In this document: in pieces, positions 1-12,132 of the stretch
Layout of the letters: every line of letters starts with the position of its first letter
Numbering within the stretch: the stretch's first letter is position 1
Assembly (NCBI GenBank): GCA_033085395.1
Contig: JANQBS010000308.1
Location: 1-41,747, forward strand
Length of the DNA stretch: 41,747 nt
Reading direction: 5' to 3'
Source: Xanthoparmelia taractica
Lineage: Eukaryota > Ascomycota > Lecanoromycetes > Lecanorales > Parmeliaceae
Position numbers and translations under genes: made by a program
Notes under the pieces: generated by a model
What the model saw: the letters and a program-made list of their open reading frames with translations, nothing else
Databases searched by the model: none
Told to the model about the DNA's origin: nothing

Positions 1-2050
1 TATTTTACGCTTTAGAGACGATTAAAGAAAGATATTAAGATAAAGCTAGATAATAGATATCTTACTCGCGCGGACTTTTCCGAGTAATTTTATTATTAAA
101 TTATAGCTATAGACGTCTTATTTGCTATTATCGATAACTTAGAGATATTATAAATCTTTCGCTACCTTAATTTTCTTATAAATATAGATTTTATATTTAA
201 GATTAAAAATTAATTATTATCTAAAGTTAAAAAGATTAAGTTAAATCTATATATAAATCTATTAAATAATAATATTAAGATATCTTTAATCTTAGATAGC
301 TAATCGATTAGTAATCGTTAGTCGTATTTTATACTTCTTAACTTCTTTATTAATTACAATTAAAGATATTATAAGAAGCTTCTAAGATTCGAGTATATCG
401 AGAATAAATATATTAATGCGAAGTTTGTAAATCTCGTATAATTAATTCTTAAGAAGTATATACTTAAGACGCGAATTATAACTTTAATACTCGATAATAT
501 AACTAATAATAATATACTCTTTTATAATCTAATCGAGACTCTTTTATAAAGCGAATTTAATAATTTATTTAATTTTAAAGAATAAAATATAAGAAATCTT
601 AAATATATTCTCTATATAACGTATATTATTTAATTATTTTTATAAGAGCTTTTTAATAAGATTCGCGTTAGTTTAATTAATAAGAATTTTTAGAAAAGCC
701 AATATAATTCGAAGAAATAGAACGCTATTTAAAGATAAGAAAAAGATTTATTAATAACTTTAGCTAAAATATATAAATTTTAGTTATTATTTTAGTTATT
801 ATTAATATCTAATATATATAGATTCGTAAGACGAAGATCTACATTAATGCTAGTAGTTAGCGCAAGGAATATTTCTTCGAACTTTAATCTATACGACTTA
901 ATAATACTTATAACTTAATTAATTAATATTATTTACTTATTAATAAAAAACTATATTAGTAAAAACGCGTATTTAAATTATTTTAAAATATTAAAGTTCG
1001 TTGAGACTTAATCTATTATATATTAATACGATCTTATCTACTTCGTAGCGATATTAATCGCTTTTTTAAGCAGAAATTAAACGATTTTCTTAGACTTAAC
1101 GCGAATAAATAATTATAAGTCGAATATTTAATTAAATTAATTAGATTCTTTTATACTTTTACGAAGCTAATAGATAAAAATAAGAAGTTAATAATTTATT
1201 ATATATTTAATATCTATAATAAATTATTTATTTATATTAAGAAGGAGATTCGAAAGTTAAAACGTAAGCGGATTTTATAAAAAGTCGAACTTCGCGAGGC
1301 TTTAAAGGTGACTTATAAGAAATTAACTATTTACTATAGCGAGACTTAATCGAGTATAAAATATCTCTATAAATAAATAATACTTTTACGTTTAAGTTAT
1401 AAAAATATAATATTAAAAGAATCGAATTAAGAAGTTAAGTCTAATTAAATATTCTAGATAGAGATATATTAGAATACGCTTGAATAAATATATCGAAATT
1501 ATTAATATCTTAATATTAATAGTTAAATATAGAGAGTTAAACGAGTAAGAAGTCGTATAAAGTCACTTAATAATATTATTAATAAGATTAAAAAGATAAT
1601 AGAAGTGTTAAATAATAATTAATTTTAGTAATATAAAAGAGAAGATTAATATTTTATTTATTATTTTAGTTATAACTTAAATTTCTAATCTTAATTAAGT
1701 ATCTTTTATTTATCTTAAGAGTCTATTAATTCTTAATTAATAAAAAAGCTTAAAATCTTAGATCTTAATAATAACACGTATAGCTAAAAATATTTTAATC
1801 GTATCTAGTAAAGCTATAACTTATAAGCGATATTTCTTATAAGCTAAGCGTCTATATAATAATTAAAAAAGCTATTCGCCTTTAATCTTTGAGTCTTAAT
1901 AATAATTTCTTATATAGAATATTAATAAAATAGCTACGAATAAGATATATTAAATTTAGAGGGAGATCTTAATATATTATTTAAAGCTAGATAAATTAAT
2001 TAAAAAATTCGGAATTATTAGATAGAGGAGATTTCTAATATTAATTATAT
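1..2050 (+). pseudogene. hAT transposase, 5'-truncated and riddled with RIP stops
   Basis: Hand translation through TAA/TAG stops gives a hAT-like order. Near 480-560 there is an L-DN-TNNN-LFYNLIETL-like stretch (catalytic-domain region). At 1140-1330 a block resembles the hAT segment L-FY-TKLI...ALK-TYKKL-YYSET. At about 1777-1930 there is an IAKNIL-V-S-A...R motif followed by a Y-rich stretch, matching the C-terminal hATC dimerisation domain of fungal hAT transposases. Stops fall where CAA, CAG or TGG codons are expected. The start lies outside the window. In life it would cut and paste elements ending in TACGGGCCGGAAAGG, including the short derivatives here, but this copy cannot be expressed intact. 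Confidence 0.7.
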
Positions 2051-2681
2051 TAGTAATAATAATAAAGTACTCTCTAGATTAATTTAAGTAAAAAATTAAT
2101 TCTTTTTTATTAAAATTTTATTTATTAATTATTCTTTAATTGAGAGAAGAGAAGCGAACGTAAAGTAATAGAGAATTAATCTTTATAGATTAAAGATCTA
2201 TAAAAAGAGTAAGAGAGATAATTTAAAATCGTTCTATAAGTAATTAGAGAAGAGATCGACTTAGCGATCTTACGTAGATTGCAATTTAAGAAAATAATAT
2301 ATTGTAGTTATTATTTTAGCTATTATTTATTAAAATAATTATATTTATTTAGCGAGATTAAATTAGAAGGAAGTTTATCTTAATATTACTTATTAAGTAT
2401 CGAAGTTTAATAATTACTTAAGCTAATATCGCCCTAATTTATATATTAATCTAGAATTTTCTTATCTTATCCGCTACCTAATATAGAAAATAATCTATAT
2501 TATAGAATACCCCTATATATATTAGAAATTTCCCAGACCATTCCATGATATTAGTAATTTCTTATTTCATATCTTTATAAGTGATCTAATATAACCCCCT
2601 CATAATATTCTTTCATAATATAATATAATACGGTATAATATGAGATATCCCATCAAATATACAAGACCTTTCCGGCCCGTA
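1..2681 (+). mobile_element. hAT DNA transposon, 3' portion (RIP-degraded)
   Basis: The left edge of the window cuts this element. Its right terminus reads ...AAGACCTTTCCGGCCCGTA and ends at 2681. The last 570 bases or so match, in inverted orientation, the segment 41206-41747, and its last 380 bases match 32722-33104, where an 8-bp target duplication proves the same terminus. The first two thirds carry a decayed hAT transposase; the final 600 bases are non-coding subterminal sequence. The putative 8-bp target copy to the right is CGTATTAT (2682-2689), but the left partner lies outside the window. The superfamily call rests on the 8-bp duplication of the sister copy and on the C-terminal dimerisation motif in the coding part. 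Confidence 0.8.
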
Positions 2682-3858
2682 CGTATTATCTTAATACGAT
2701 ATCCCGTCTTATTAAAATTTCACATATCGTATACATATATATTATATTCTCGAATTACGTCTTTAACTCTTTTAAAATACTTCGTAATTAAATCTATATT
2801 ATACGTATTCTTTTATCTTACTACTAAAAATTTTCGCTTAACTTTAGAGAGATTTAATTAATAATCTAATTATCGTTTAACTTAAAAGAATTCAATTATA
2901 AAAAAAGATTTATTAAATTATAAATTTAATAAAGTAGACGATTTATTTTAAATTTGATACTATTTAGATAAGCTAAAGTATTTATATTATTAAGCTTCTT
3001 ATAGAATAGAATGAGAACTAAATTCTAATTAGATATTAGGAGTCTATTATAAGGATTTCGTATCTCTAACTTAAATAAGTTTCTTATTAATCGATTCGAA
3101 GTCTATCGTAGAGAATATTAAACTCTCGCGTAATAGTCTTGATTTTCGCGTTTATACGCGTATTTAAAACATTAATTATCTTATAGATATAACTTTTAAT
3201 AGCTAAATATAATTAACTTATAATAATATAAATATAGAAGAATTAAAAGTTAGATTATTAGAAATTTAATTAAAAATAATTCATGGCTGAAAATAATCTA
3301 TAACTAGATAGTATTTAGCGAGAAACGAGCTAAGTGCGTGACGCGATTAGTTTAGCTTAGAGTACTATGTTTAAAGTAATTCTAAGTAGTATAAAAGAAC
3401 TCTACTAGCGTTCAGCCCCTTTTTCGTTCCTTATTCGTGCGACTATATACGACTATACTCTCTATTATATAAGCTTTTTCTAATCTCTACTATCTCTTTT
3501 CGTATATCGATTAATAGAATTTTTATTAAATATTTTAGAAGTTAATTAGAACTAATCTTAAAGCGTAGAATTTAATAAATTTTCTAAATATTAAAATTAG
3601 AATTTACTAGCGTTAGTATTTAAGATATCTTTAAATAAGAAGATTCGAGTAATTCTTAAGTATACTTGTAAAGAAAGTAAAAAAAATTCTAACTTGATTA
3701 TAAATTTATTAATATTCGAGTCACGTAACTAGATCACGTAAGACGCTAAAGCGTGTCTTATAATCTCGCTTTTCTAGCTAGTACTTCTTAGTTGATATAA
3801 CTACTACGTGTTCTATTCTATATTTTAATAGATTATAAGCTCGAACTATATTCGATAG
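2682..3858. other. Unassigned AT-rich stretch between hAT and Tc1/mariner element
   Basis: No gene or complete element was recognised. Most of it is strongly RIP-like. A short island at about 3284-3480 keeps more CA/TG and GC and has a 7-bp inverted pair, GGCTGAA (3284) and TTCAGCC (about 3411), which alone is too little to call a MITE. Around 3718-3735 the sequence GAGTCACGTAACTAG resembles GAGTCACGTGACTAA at 19121, so the two places may share a degraded repeat. Confidence 0.4.
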
Positions 3859-3860
3859 TA

Positions 3861-3916
3861 CGAAGATCTGTATGCAAAGTCCTGGATATGCGCTAAAAAG
3901 CTTGGCATGCTTGGCA
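3861..3916 (+). repeat. Left terminal inverted repeat of Tc1/mariner element
   Basis: It pairs with 5625-5680 over equal length (56 bases). The inner 25 bases (GCGCTAAAAAGC...GCATGCTTGGCA) are nearly identical to the partner, and the outer part differs mostly by transitions. It is preceded by TA. Confidence 0.88.
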
Positions 3917-5487
3917 TTTAATAATATTCTTAAATAGCTTCATTTTCTAGTACTTATTCTTCATGTAGCTACGAATATAATTATTCGCACGCTCGATCGA
4001 GTTATACGATCGTATATTACCTTCGTTACGATCCTCTCTATACTCGTTACCCTCTCGCGAACGAATAACCTCGACAATATATCGAGATATTCACTCTATT
4101 TATCTCTAAATTCTCTTCTATATAAGCTCTATTTCTTAATAATAAATTTAAGTTTATTCGATCTTCTTTCGAATTCTTAATACGTCTTTTTAAATAATCT
4201 AACGGTTTATTTAAAATTAATATAACTTAATTATATTTAGATCTAAAAAATTATTATATTATAATATTCGAAGAATATCTAAAAATATAAAGACTAACTT
4301 TTAATATCTAGAGATATATATCGAGATTTTATCTTTTATAATAATAGTCTAAGATCTATTTAATTTATATTTCTAAGCGAATTTCAAAAGCTTTAGAATA
4401 AGAATCTAAGTTTAATAAGCGAAGAAACTCGAGAATATTAAAAGATATAAATCTTCTTCTAATATCGATATTATATAATTCTTTCTTTCTTTTCTTTAAT
4501 AATAATCTTTTTATTTTTTATAATTAAATATCACTTAGGCTTTTTATTAGAAAGATTACGTAAGTTTATACGTTCTATATCGATCTCAAGCTCTTAAGTC
4601 ACTCTATATTCGAGTTTCAAAGCTTTATTAATACGCTCGAAATTCTTGATATTTATCTTCTTTTCTTTAACTATTTCGATCTTTCAAATATAATAAAAAT
4701 CCTTTTTATCGTAGAAAAAATAGCCTTAGAATATAAATTTTATAGCTTCTATAAAACGATAACGAATAGCGAATTTAATAAAGACTTGATGAGATTATCG
4801 CTATACTCGCACTCTTCCTCGTCGAGAATTTAAGATTATACTTATTTCGTTACTTTAGATCACGTTTTTTTAATTCTTAATAATTTAATCTTAATATCGT
4901 AAAGCAAATTAATATCGAGCTTTTATTATAGTCTTTATAAGAGATAATTTCTTAATAATCTTATAAGATCGAAAGTTATTATTTTTAAGAATCTTTAAAA
5001 TAGTTATCGAGTAGATTTCTTACTTAGCAATTAATATAAAAGAGATCTATTTACGATTATAGCGATTCTTTTATACGACGATTAAAATAATACTCTTTAA
5101 GTTAGATATAATAATTATAAAATAATTAGTTATTAGAATATCTATAATATAGAATAATAATAACTTCTTAAAGATATTTAAATTATATTCTTTATCTCGG
5201 GCTTATTTCTAAAAACGATTAATAGTATAACGAGATATTTTAAGTACTATAGTAACGATTTTAATAATAATTTCAGCTTCGATTAAAGCAAGTATCTAAA
5301 GTCTAATTTTACTATTATAATTAATATTCTAAGCATTAGATATATTTATAAGAACTTAAGGTTCTAAAGAAAACTATCTCTTATAATCTATTAAGAATTC
5401 TTCTTCTACTAGAAGATTTATAATATTCTTCTTCTTTTCTTCCTTTGCGATAATATACTTAATATTAATATTATTTATCTATAACAT
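3917..5487 (-). pseudogene. Tc1/mariner-type transposase pseudogene
   Basis: A plausible start codon is at 5487-5485 on the minus strand. About 60 codons in, translation gives KIRL-ILALIEAEIIIKIV-IVLKISRYTINRF, which matches the N-terminal helix-turn-helix of Tc1-type transposases (R-I-L-EAG-S---A--L-IS--T--R). Further on, near 4900-4550, a stretch including EDIKNFERINKALKLEYRVT-ELE resembles the region that follows the first catalytic aspartate in fungal DDE transposases. I did not locate all three catalytic acidic residues. The frame is broken by TAA/TAG stops in former CAA/TGG positions. The protein would bind the 56-bp terminal repeats and excise the element. Confidence 0.7.
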
Positions 5488-5502
5488 CGCTACAAAACAT
5501 GC

Positions 5503-5532
5503 ACTTCGCATATATATACTTCGTATATATAT
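5503..5532 (+). repeat. 15-bp tandem repeat, two units
   Basis: The unit ACTTCGYATATATAT occurs twice back to back just upstream of the transposase start (minus strand), inside the Tc1/mariner element. It might sit in its promoter or transposase-binding region, but nothing proves a role. Confidence 0.7.
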
Positions 5533-5624
5533 ACCTCATATGTAGAGCATTGACATCGCTACTATGTATCATATATGCATCGCATTAATATCTCAAATAT
5601 CTCAAATATGTATATTTTTGATAT

Positions 5625-5680
5625 TGCCAAGCATGCGAAGCTTTTTAGCGTATGTTTAGAACTTTACGTGCAGACCTTCG
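5625..5680 (-). repeat. Right terminal inverted repeat of Tc1/mariner element
   Basis: Reverse complement of 3861-3916, starting TGCCAAGCATGCGAAGC and ending CAGACCTTCG, followed by TA at 5681-5682. Confidence 0.88.
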
Positions 5681-5682
5681 TA

Positions 5683-6690
5683 AACTAGTTGCATTATAAT
5701 TTATTATTATTACGGTAACTCTATAACACTTATCGCGATACTAAGTGTCGCTATAACGATTATTTAATAATCTATTTATAATAGATATTTTTTATATTAA
5801 AATAATTATTTAGAGTTTAAACGACTATAATTTACTATTAATTTAAGAGCTAGAATTTATCGCTTAGCGCTTTCTCGCGACTCTAGATCTTAAAATCAAT
5901 AATATCGAATCTCGCTACGCGATAAATCAAAATTATATACTCGCTAGAATTATTAGAATATTATTAATTTCTTTATATAGAATACGCTAAATACAGAGAA
6001 ATACGCTTTAACTTTTATATTAAAATATTAAATTAAATAATAAGTATATAGATCTTAGTCTAAGATTAATTACGTAATATTCGTAGTAATAATAATAAGA
6101 AGATAATTATTTTATTTATTATAAACGAAGATTAAATCTAAATAAGTTAAAAAAATAGATTTAATTATTATCTTAGCTTTCGTTAATAAAGATTAAAATA
6201 AAAATAAATAAGTCTTAAAGCGAGAATATTTAATATTTTTTAAATCTTTATTAAAGATAAAAATAAAAAATAAATAAATTAAATCTAATTATTATAGAGA
6301 TAAGAAAATCTGTAATATAAATAAGCGATCTCTTAATTAAAAGAAATATAATTAAGCGAAAATTAAAAGTAAACGATTAAGATACATATTATAGTTCTTA
6401 GATTAAGATAAATAGAAGAATAAAGATTAGAATAATTAAAATAATCGATATAACTTAGATAGAAAAATATTAATAAGATCTATAAAGTCTAAGCACTCTC
6501 TCTCTTATTATTCGTTTATACGCTTAAGTTATTTATAAGTCTATTAAATAGCGATATCGATAGCGAGTATATTTTAATTACTTTCGCAAATTTAACTTCT
6601 ACTTTAGAGAGATTTATCTCTAAAATATCGTCGAATTTAATCTCTAATAAAGATCTCTTTAGTTTTAAACGAAATCTAATTTATTAATAT
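5683..6690. other. Unassigned RIP-degraded stretch before copia-like gag
   Basis: Very AT-rich with no convincing boundary. It may hold the 5' leader and LTR of the copia-like element whose gag follows at about 6700, but I find no direct-repeat partner for any part of it. Confidence 0.35.
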
Positions 6691-6699
6691 TATTAACTA

Positions 6700-7760
6700 T
6701 ATTAGTTTTAAAATTTTTAAGTTTTAATTATATCGACTAAAGAGATTAAGATCTTAATCTCTTTAAGTTATCTTAATAATATTAATAAATTTAAAAATAT
6801 CTTTAATTATTAAATATAAAGATACTAATATAAGAATAAATTAAAGCTTTTAAATATATAATAACATATCGCTAAAAACTTTATAATCTTAATTATTATT
6901 AGCGATAATACTATTATTATTAAGAAAATTAAGACGTGAAAATAAGTTTATAATAAAATCTATATTATACTTGAATCTTATTATAAGCGAAACGCTCGCT
7001 TTATAATTAAAAATAAAATTAACGTTAAAGATATCTAAATAATTCTTAAAAAGTTTAAGTCGTAAGACTTCGATATTCTTAACTCTATTTTTAAGAAAAT
7101 AAATAATATTATTCTCGCGAAGTATAATAATAATTCTTAAAACTATATAGATAAGTTTATAAAGATATTAAAAGAGTTTAATATTCTATTCTTTAAGCTT
7201 TATTTTAATAAAAATTAAAAAATCTATCGTCTTTACTTAAGCTTAGACTTAATTTATAACTTATATTATAAGTAATATAATTAGATTTATAATACTTTCG
7301 ATATTAAGCGCGAGTCGAAATTCGATCTAGACTATATTATTATAAGATTTATTAATATTATTATGAGTTTTATAAGCTCTATTATTATTATCGAAATATA
7401 GATATTAATCGCGTTAATTAATTATATCTTTACGTATACTCTATGGTATATAATTATATTAATTATCGTTAAAGATTACTTCGAAAATAAGATTTAATCG
7501 AGAGCTTATATTAATAAGTCTCGTATTTATATATAAATTTATTAATATTATAATTATTAAAAAAAGAACTAGTATAACGCTTTTAAGTATATTATTTTAT
7601 ATTCTTATTTAAAGTCTAAAAATAATAATAATAAAAAATATAGTAAATATAATTAAGACGATTATAATAATTATAAAGATAATAATAATCGTAGAAAAAA
7701 GAACTTCTCAGATAAAACTAATAAGAATAAGAATAAATTCTCTTAAAAGTCGATTATCGA
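6700..7760 (+). pseudogene. Copia-like retrotransposon gag remnant with zinc-knuckle-like motif
   Basis: Hand translation reads through RIP stops as a fungal copia-style Gag: ...ILKKFKS-DFDILNSIFKKINNIILAKYNNNS-NYIDKFIKILKEFN..., then a Y-rich segment. At 7546-7590 the codons TAT-TAT-AAT-TAT...TAT...TAT would be C, C, H and C before C-to-T or G-to-A change, giving a CX2C-X5-HX4C knuckle followed by YLKSK. Spacing differs by one residue from the usual CX2CX4HX4C, so this is a likeness only. Gag would form the cytoplasmic virus-like particle. No matching copia pol follows; beyond 7760 the frame is lost and an apparently different element begins, so this copy is truncated. Confidence 0.5.
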
Positions 7761-8990
7761 AATCGCTACTATTATAATATATATTAAATTATTAGTGATC
7801 TATAGCTTTGTAATTTATATTAAGTAGTTAAGCTTAGCGACGATCTATCTAATTACTTAATCTTAAGCTCTTTAAAATTAAATTTCTTAATCTTATTTTA
7901 AGACGTTAACGTTACTAAAATGTTATGAAAACGCTTGGTAATAATACTTGTATTTAGATATTAACACTTAGCTTAGTCTAAATAATTATCTTTACACATA
8001 CATTTATAATATATCGTTAATTTGATATTACTATCACGTCGTCGATCTAGATTAGATGACGATCTTATTTAGATCGTTAATCTAAAAATAATTAATAATA
8101 ATTAAATAGTAACGCTTATTAATAACTAGCTATTATTTAACTAACTTGCTATTCGATTAGAAATCCTTTATTAATACAATTAATCTATACGCCACTCTCT
8201 TACTTAATACTTATTATCTTATCGATTCATTTATATTAATTATCTATTAATTATCTACTTATCGGCATGTATTTATTTATTAAGAGTTCGCTTATCTCGT
8301 TAGCGTATCTTAGGGTTTAATAGCTTAGATCTAGTTTCCTTCTAATTTTAGAATTATTATAAGACGTTAATATCTATTAATTATCGATAGAATAAGAAAA
8401 TCTTTTTCGTTAATATTAACAAGCTTCTTTTAATTAAGAATAGCTTATTGAAATAATTCTTTATTTTCTATAAAAAATAATTATCTACTTTTATAATTTT
8501 TATTTATTCTTATAATTCGACGATTGCTTATCTTTAACTAATAATAAATCTCGTTAAGCTAAAGAAAGTCCTTTATCTCGACGTATCGAGAAGTACTCTT
8601 ATTTTAATATATTAATTTTAGGATTTTATTAAAATTAATTCTTTCTTCGCAAGTGTTATATCTAAGAATACTTAATTAATTATTGAGTCTATTATTTAGT
8701 ATACTAATCGTTCTATTAAGTGTGACTCGTAGAAAGAAATATCGACTAAAATAGCTCCTGCCCGATCTTAATCGAAATCTATTTTTTTATTATCTTAATT
8801 CTTAGATTAGGTTATTTATAAGCCGACTTTACGATTAATAATTAGATAACGTAATAAGACTATAGAATATATTCTTAATTATCTGTAGATCTTATCTAAT
8901 TTAGAAAATAGAGCGTTCTCATCTTTCTTATCGATATTTAAAGAGAAATCTAAGAAGATTAATATTAATATATTAGCGACGACCCCATCG
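7761..8990. other. Unassigned region with a candidate LTR start at 7921
   Basis: The sequence TGTTATGAAAACGC at 7921 looks like the start of a fungal LTR and lies in a stretch with more CA/TG than its surroundings. It could be the 5' LTR of the gypsy-type remnant that follows. No second copy exists in the window, so the LTR call is weak. Another less mutated patch, with GACCCCATCGCC, is near 8980. No gene is recognisable. Confidence 0.3.
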
Positions 8991-8999
8991 CCAATAAGA

Positions 9000-11849
9000 A
9001 GCTTATTATTACTTTTCTTTAATTAATTATTTAATTTCAAAAGATTAGACGTATTAACGTAGCTCGATATTAACTTTTATTTTACTATTTTCGATTGTTA
9101 AGAATACGCTATTAATTAGCGACTTAAATATAAACTCGATCTTAATTAAATTATCTTTATTAGACTTAGTAATAAATTGAAATATATTATCGAAAGTAGT
9201 AAACGCTAAGAAGCTCGCTCGCTAATACTTATTTATTAACGAGTATTAAATAACGTTAAATAAGCTTGCTAAGTCGTCTAAATCTTAATTAATAATAATA
9301 ATAAAAGCATCGAAATCGATATAAGCTAAATTGGAAAAATCTTTATTATTAGCGCTATCGTCTCTACATCGAGATATCTTCTTTTAATAAGATATATTAA
9401 TAGATATTTAATTTAATGGATACTCGAAAAGAGAGTAACTAGCTTATAATTTATTTAATATCTCTAATATTATCGCGAAGTAAAGCTTAATATTAATAAA
9501 ACCCTCTTTAAATTAATTAACTTCTACGTTATTAATTAAAAATAAATAACTAACGTTATTAATAATAGAAATTTAGGGCTTTAATAATAATATACTTCGT
9601 GCTCTTATTAGAAAAGAGCTTAGGATCGTATTAACTACGATTTAATTATAAGGTCTATTTAATAAACGTAGAAAGCGTGATATTTAAGACGAATAGAAAT
9701 TATTAGAAAACTTAATCGTTAATAATTAATTAAAAATAATATATAAGACTTAGATTTCTTTCACTCGAATACTTTAGAATTATATAATTCTAGTCACGTT
9801 ATTTATAATTATAAGAAATTATTTTTTAAGAAGTTTATATATCTAATAAAAGAGTTTATAATTATATATTTTTAATTAGCGAGATAATGATAAGAGAGAA
9901 CTTATTTTTCTACTTTCGAGAATTAATATTAAATTAATATTTTAAGAAAATCGACGACTTTAAGTGAAAGACTTTTAGAAATATATTATTAATAAACTTT
10001 ACGAAATAATTAGTAATATATTTTAAAATAAATATTATTAAGATAATAAATAAGTTATATATAGAGAAATATATTCTCGAAGATATTATTAAGAAAAGAA
10101 AATTATAGATATACTTATAGAATATTTAATTCTATATAATCGCTTTAGAAGTTAAAGATCGCTATATTTATTTAACTTAAGTCTAATAAAATCTCGATAT
10201 TAAAATTCGATCGATAATAATAATATTAATTATCTCGATAATAATATAGACTTTTATTAAAAAATTAAAAGCGAAGCGAGATCTTTAAAAATTTATGAAT
10301 AATCGTCGATCGTAAGAATATATAGTAAGTAATCTAATTCGTTTGATTAATCTACGTATTATTTATAAGAAATATCTTAGCAATTAGATAGATTATTTTA
10401 TCTCTACGATAATTATTATTTATTATTATCTTATAAGCGATAAGAAGATTATTAGATGTTATAAAATATTTATCGTTTTTATTAGAGAGAATATAACGAT
10501 TAGAATAAATACTTTTTATATTCGCTATAGAAGCGTTCGTAGAATTAGATATAAGTTAAGTCTTATAGAATAAGTAGCTCGCTATTACGATATTAATTAA
10601 GAATATTAATATAAATCGAGCTTCGAGTTTATCTTATTAATCTATTTATTCTTCTTCGCGATTATAGAATTATAATAAAGATAATATAAGATTACGAGAA
10701 AATTTTTATTCTTATATTCGAGAACGTGACGATAATCGATCGAATTTTAATCTCGGTCATTTTAATAAGATAATAAATTTACTTTTTCTCGATAGTCGAT
10801 AAAGATCTATTATAGAGATTTCTACGATTTATATATTAAAAATAATTATCTAGTCTACGATAATACTTTAATCTTAATTTATAAAAATATCGAATATTAT
10901 ACTTAGATTAACGATAAATCGAATTAATAGCTCGACGAGTAAGTTATATAAGATAGAGAATTTATCGATATAATCGAAGCTAATTATATTATCGTAAATT
11001 ATATTAAATCTTACTTTATTAAAAACTAATTAATTAAGATAAGAATATATCGAATTAATTATATAATTATCTTAAAGATTATTGAAGAATAATAAAAAGA
11101 AAATTTTCTTTAGATCGAGAAGTTAATATTATATCTTAAATCTTATCGCTTAATTAGATTATATTAATAGTTAAGACTTTATTCGTTAAAGAGAAGATAG
11201 AAAACGAGAATTTCGCGATTTTCTTCGTTAACTTAAATTATTTTATTATTAAGTTAATCGTAGATTAAATATTAAAAATCGAACTCGCCTTTAGGAGATA
11301 ATATTATATTATATTAATAATCTTCTTTATCTAATCAGAAACAAGAGTTATTATCTATATAAATATAAAATATATTATATTATTAATTAATAGATAATTT
11401 CTCGTCGAAATTCTATTACACGTTAAGATTAAGAAGATTAACGTCGCTATTATTATTAAAGGTTTAAAATCGACGATATATTTTACTAATAATTATTGCG
11501 TATTTAATATATATATATATTGAATATTATTAATAAAAGAAATTTAGCGATATATATTCGTCGCGAAGTTCACGTTATTAATAATATAAAAACTAAGATA
11601 CTTATAGATATAAATATCTTAGAATTAGAATAAATAAGTATTAAAGTTATAAAATTATTTTCGTATTAATTATTATCTTAAATTAAGAACTCGAATAAAT
11701 AAATATAAAAATTATATTTTTGTATAATAAAGTTTAAGAGATTATTTATATATCTTAATCTATTGAATTTATAATTAAAGATTAAGAATATAAGATATAT
11801 AAGCTTATTAAGATACTCTATAATTTAAAGTAATCTTTTAAAAATTAAT
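9000..11849 (+). pseudogene. Ty3/gypsy-type gag and protease remnant, cut off by a MITE
   Basis: Plus-strand reading continues through many TAA/TAG codons. The last part is clearest. From about 11283 to 11680 it reads as a retropepsin followed by the linker towards reverse transcriptase. The protease triad DTG is predicted at 11362-11370, where the codons are now AAT-ATA-AAA (N-I-K), each reachable by G-to-A or C-to-T change. It is followed by LLINRQFL-like residues, and a later ILIDIDIL-like stretch has counterparts in the gypsy pol at 28.8-29.1 kb. Upstream sequence (about 9000-11280) is presumably gag; I could not identify a capsid or zinc knuckle with confidence. Reverse transcriptase does not follow: a MITE sits at 11850 and unrelated sequence lies beyond it. 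Confidence 0.5.
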
Positions 11850-12132
11850 TACGGGTCGGAAAGGTGTGGTATCTGTTGAATATAGTGTTAGTCGTTTCCA
11901 ACTTTTTTTCAACTTTTTTTAAAAAATTATATCTTTTTAATCTATTTATAGAATTTTATAATTACATAAGTGTTCGCTTAAGCTTTTTACGTATTTTTAG
12001 AATATAAAAAAATATTACGTAATATATTTATTTAAAAACTCAATGGGAGTATGGGATATCCCATATCTTTCGATATGGTATTCGAAAAACTGGTCCCATA
12101 CCATCAAATATACCACACCTTTCCGACCCGTA
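11850..12132. mobile_element. hAT-related MITE, copy 1 (283 bp)
   Basis: Terminal inverted repeats of about 23 bases begin TACGGGTCGGAAAGGTGTGG and end with their complement. They match the autonomous hAT ends in this window (TACGGGCCGGAAAGGTCTGG) at about 21 of 23 positions. The copy at 22869-23145 is alike along its whole length. There is no coding capacity. A 16-bp perfect palindrome TATGGGATATCCCATA lies at 12050-12065. The flanking octamers (AAATTAAT and ATAATAAT) agree at only 6 of 8 positions and the mismatches are not RIP-type, so the target duplication is unproven. Mobilisation would have needed a hAT transposase supplied in trans. Confidence 0.85.

Larger units (their letters stand above)
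3861..5680 (-). mobile_element. Tc1/mariner-like DNA transposon, complete, RIP-degraded
   Basis: The ends form inverted repeats of 56 bases each (3861-3916 and 5625-5680) starting CGAAGRTCTG and finishing near GCATGCTTGGCA. They are flanked on both sides by TA (3859-3860 and 5681-5682), the target duplication typical of Tc1/mariner elements. At 1820 bp the length fits fungal members of this superfamily. The one coding remnant lies on the minus strand and has a helix-turn-helix region of the Tc1 kind. Most differences between the two terminal repeats are C/T or G/A changes. Both ends and the size are intact, so it is a whole element inactivated by mutation rather than by truncation. Confidence 0.85.

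Noticed and set aside
2640..2861. Plus-strand open frame of 73 codons
   Set aside because: It starts inside the hAT terminal repeat and runs into unrelated flank. Composition is that of AT-rich noise.
3284..3417. 134-bp MITE bounded by GGCTGAA/TTCAGCC
   Set aside because: Only 7 bp of inverted match, no target duplication and no second copy.
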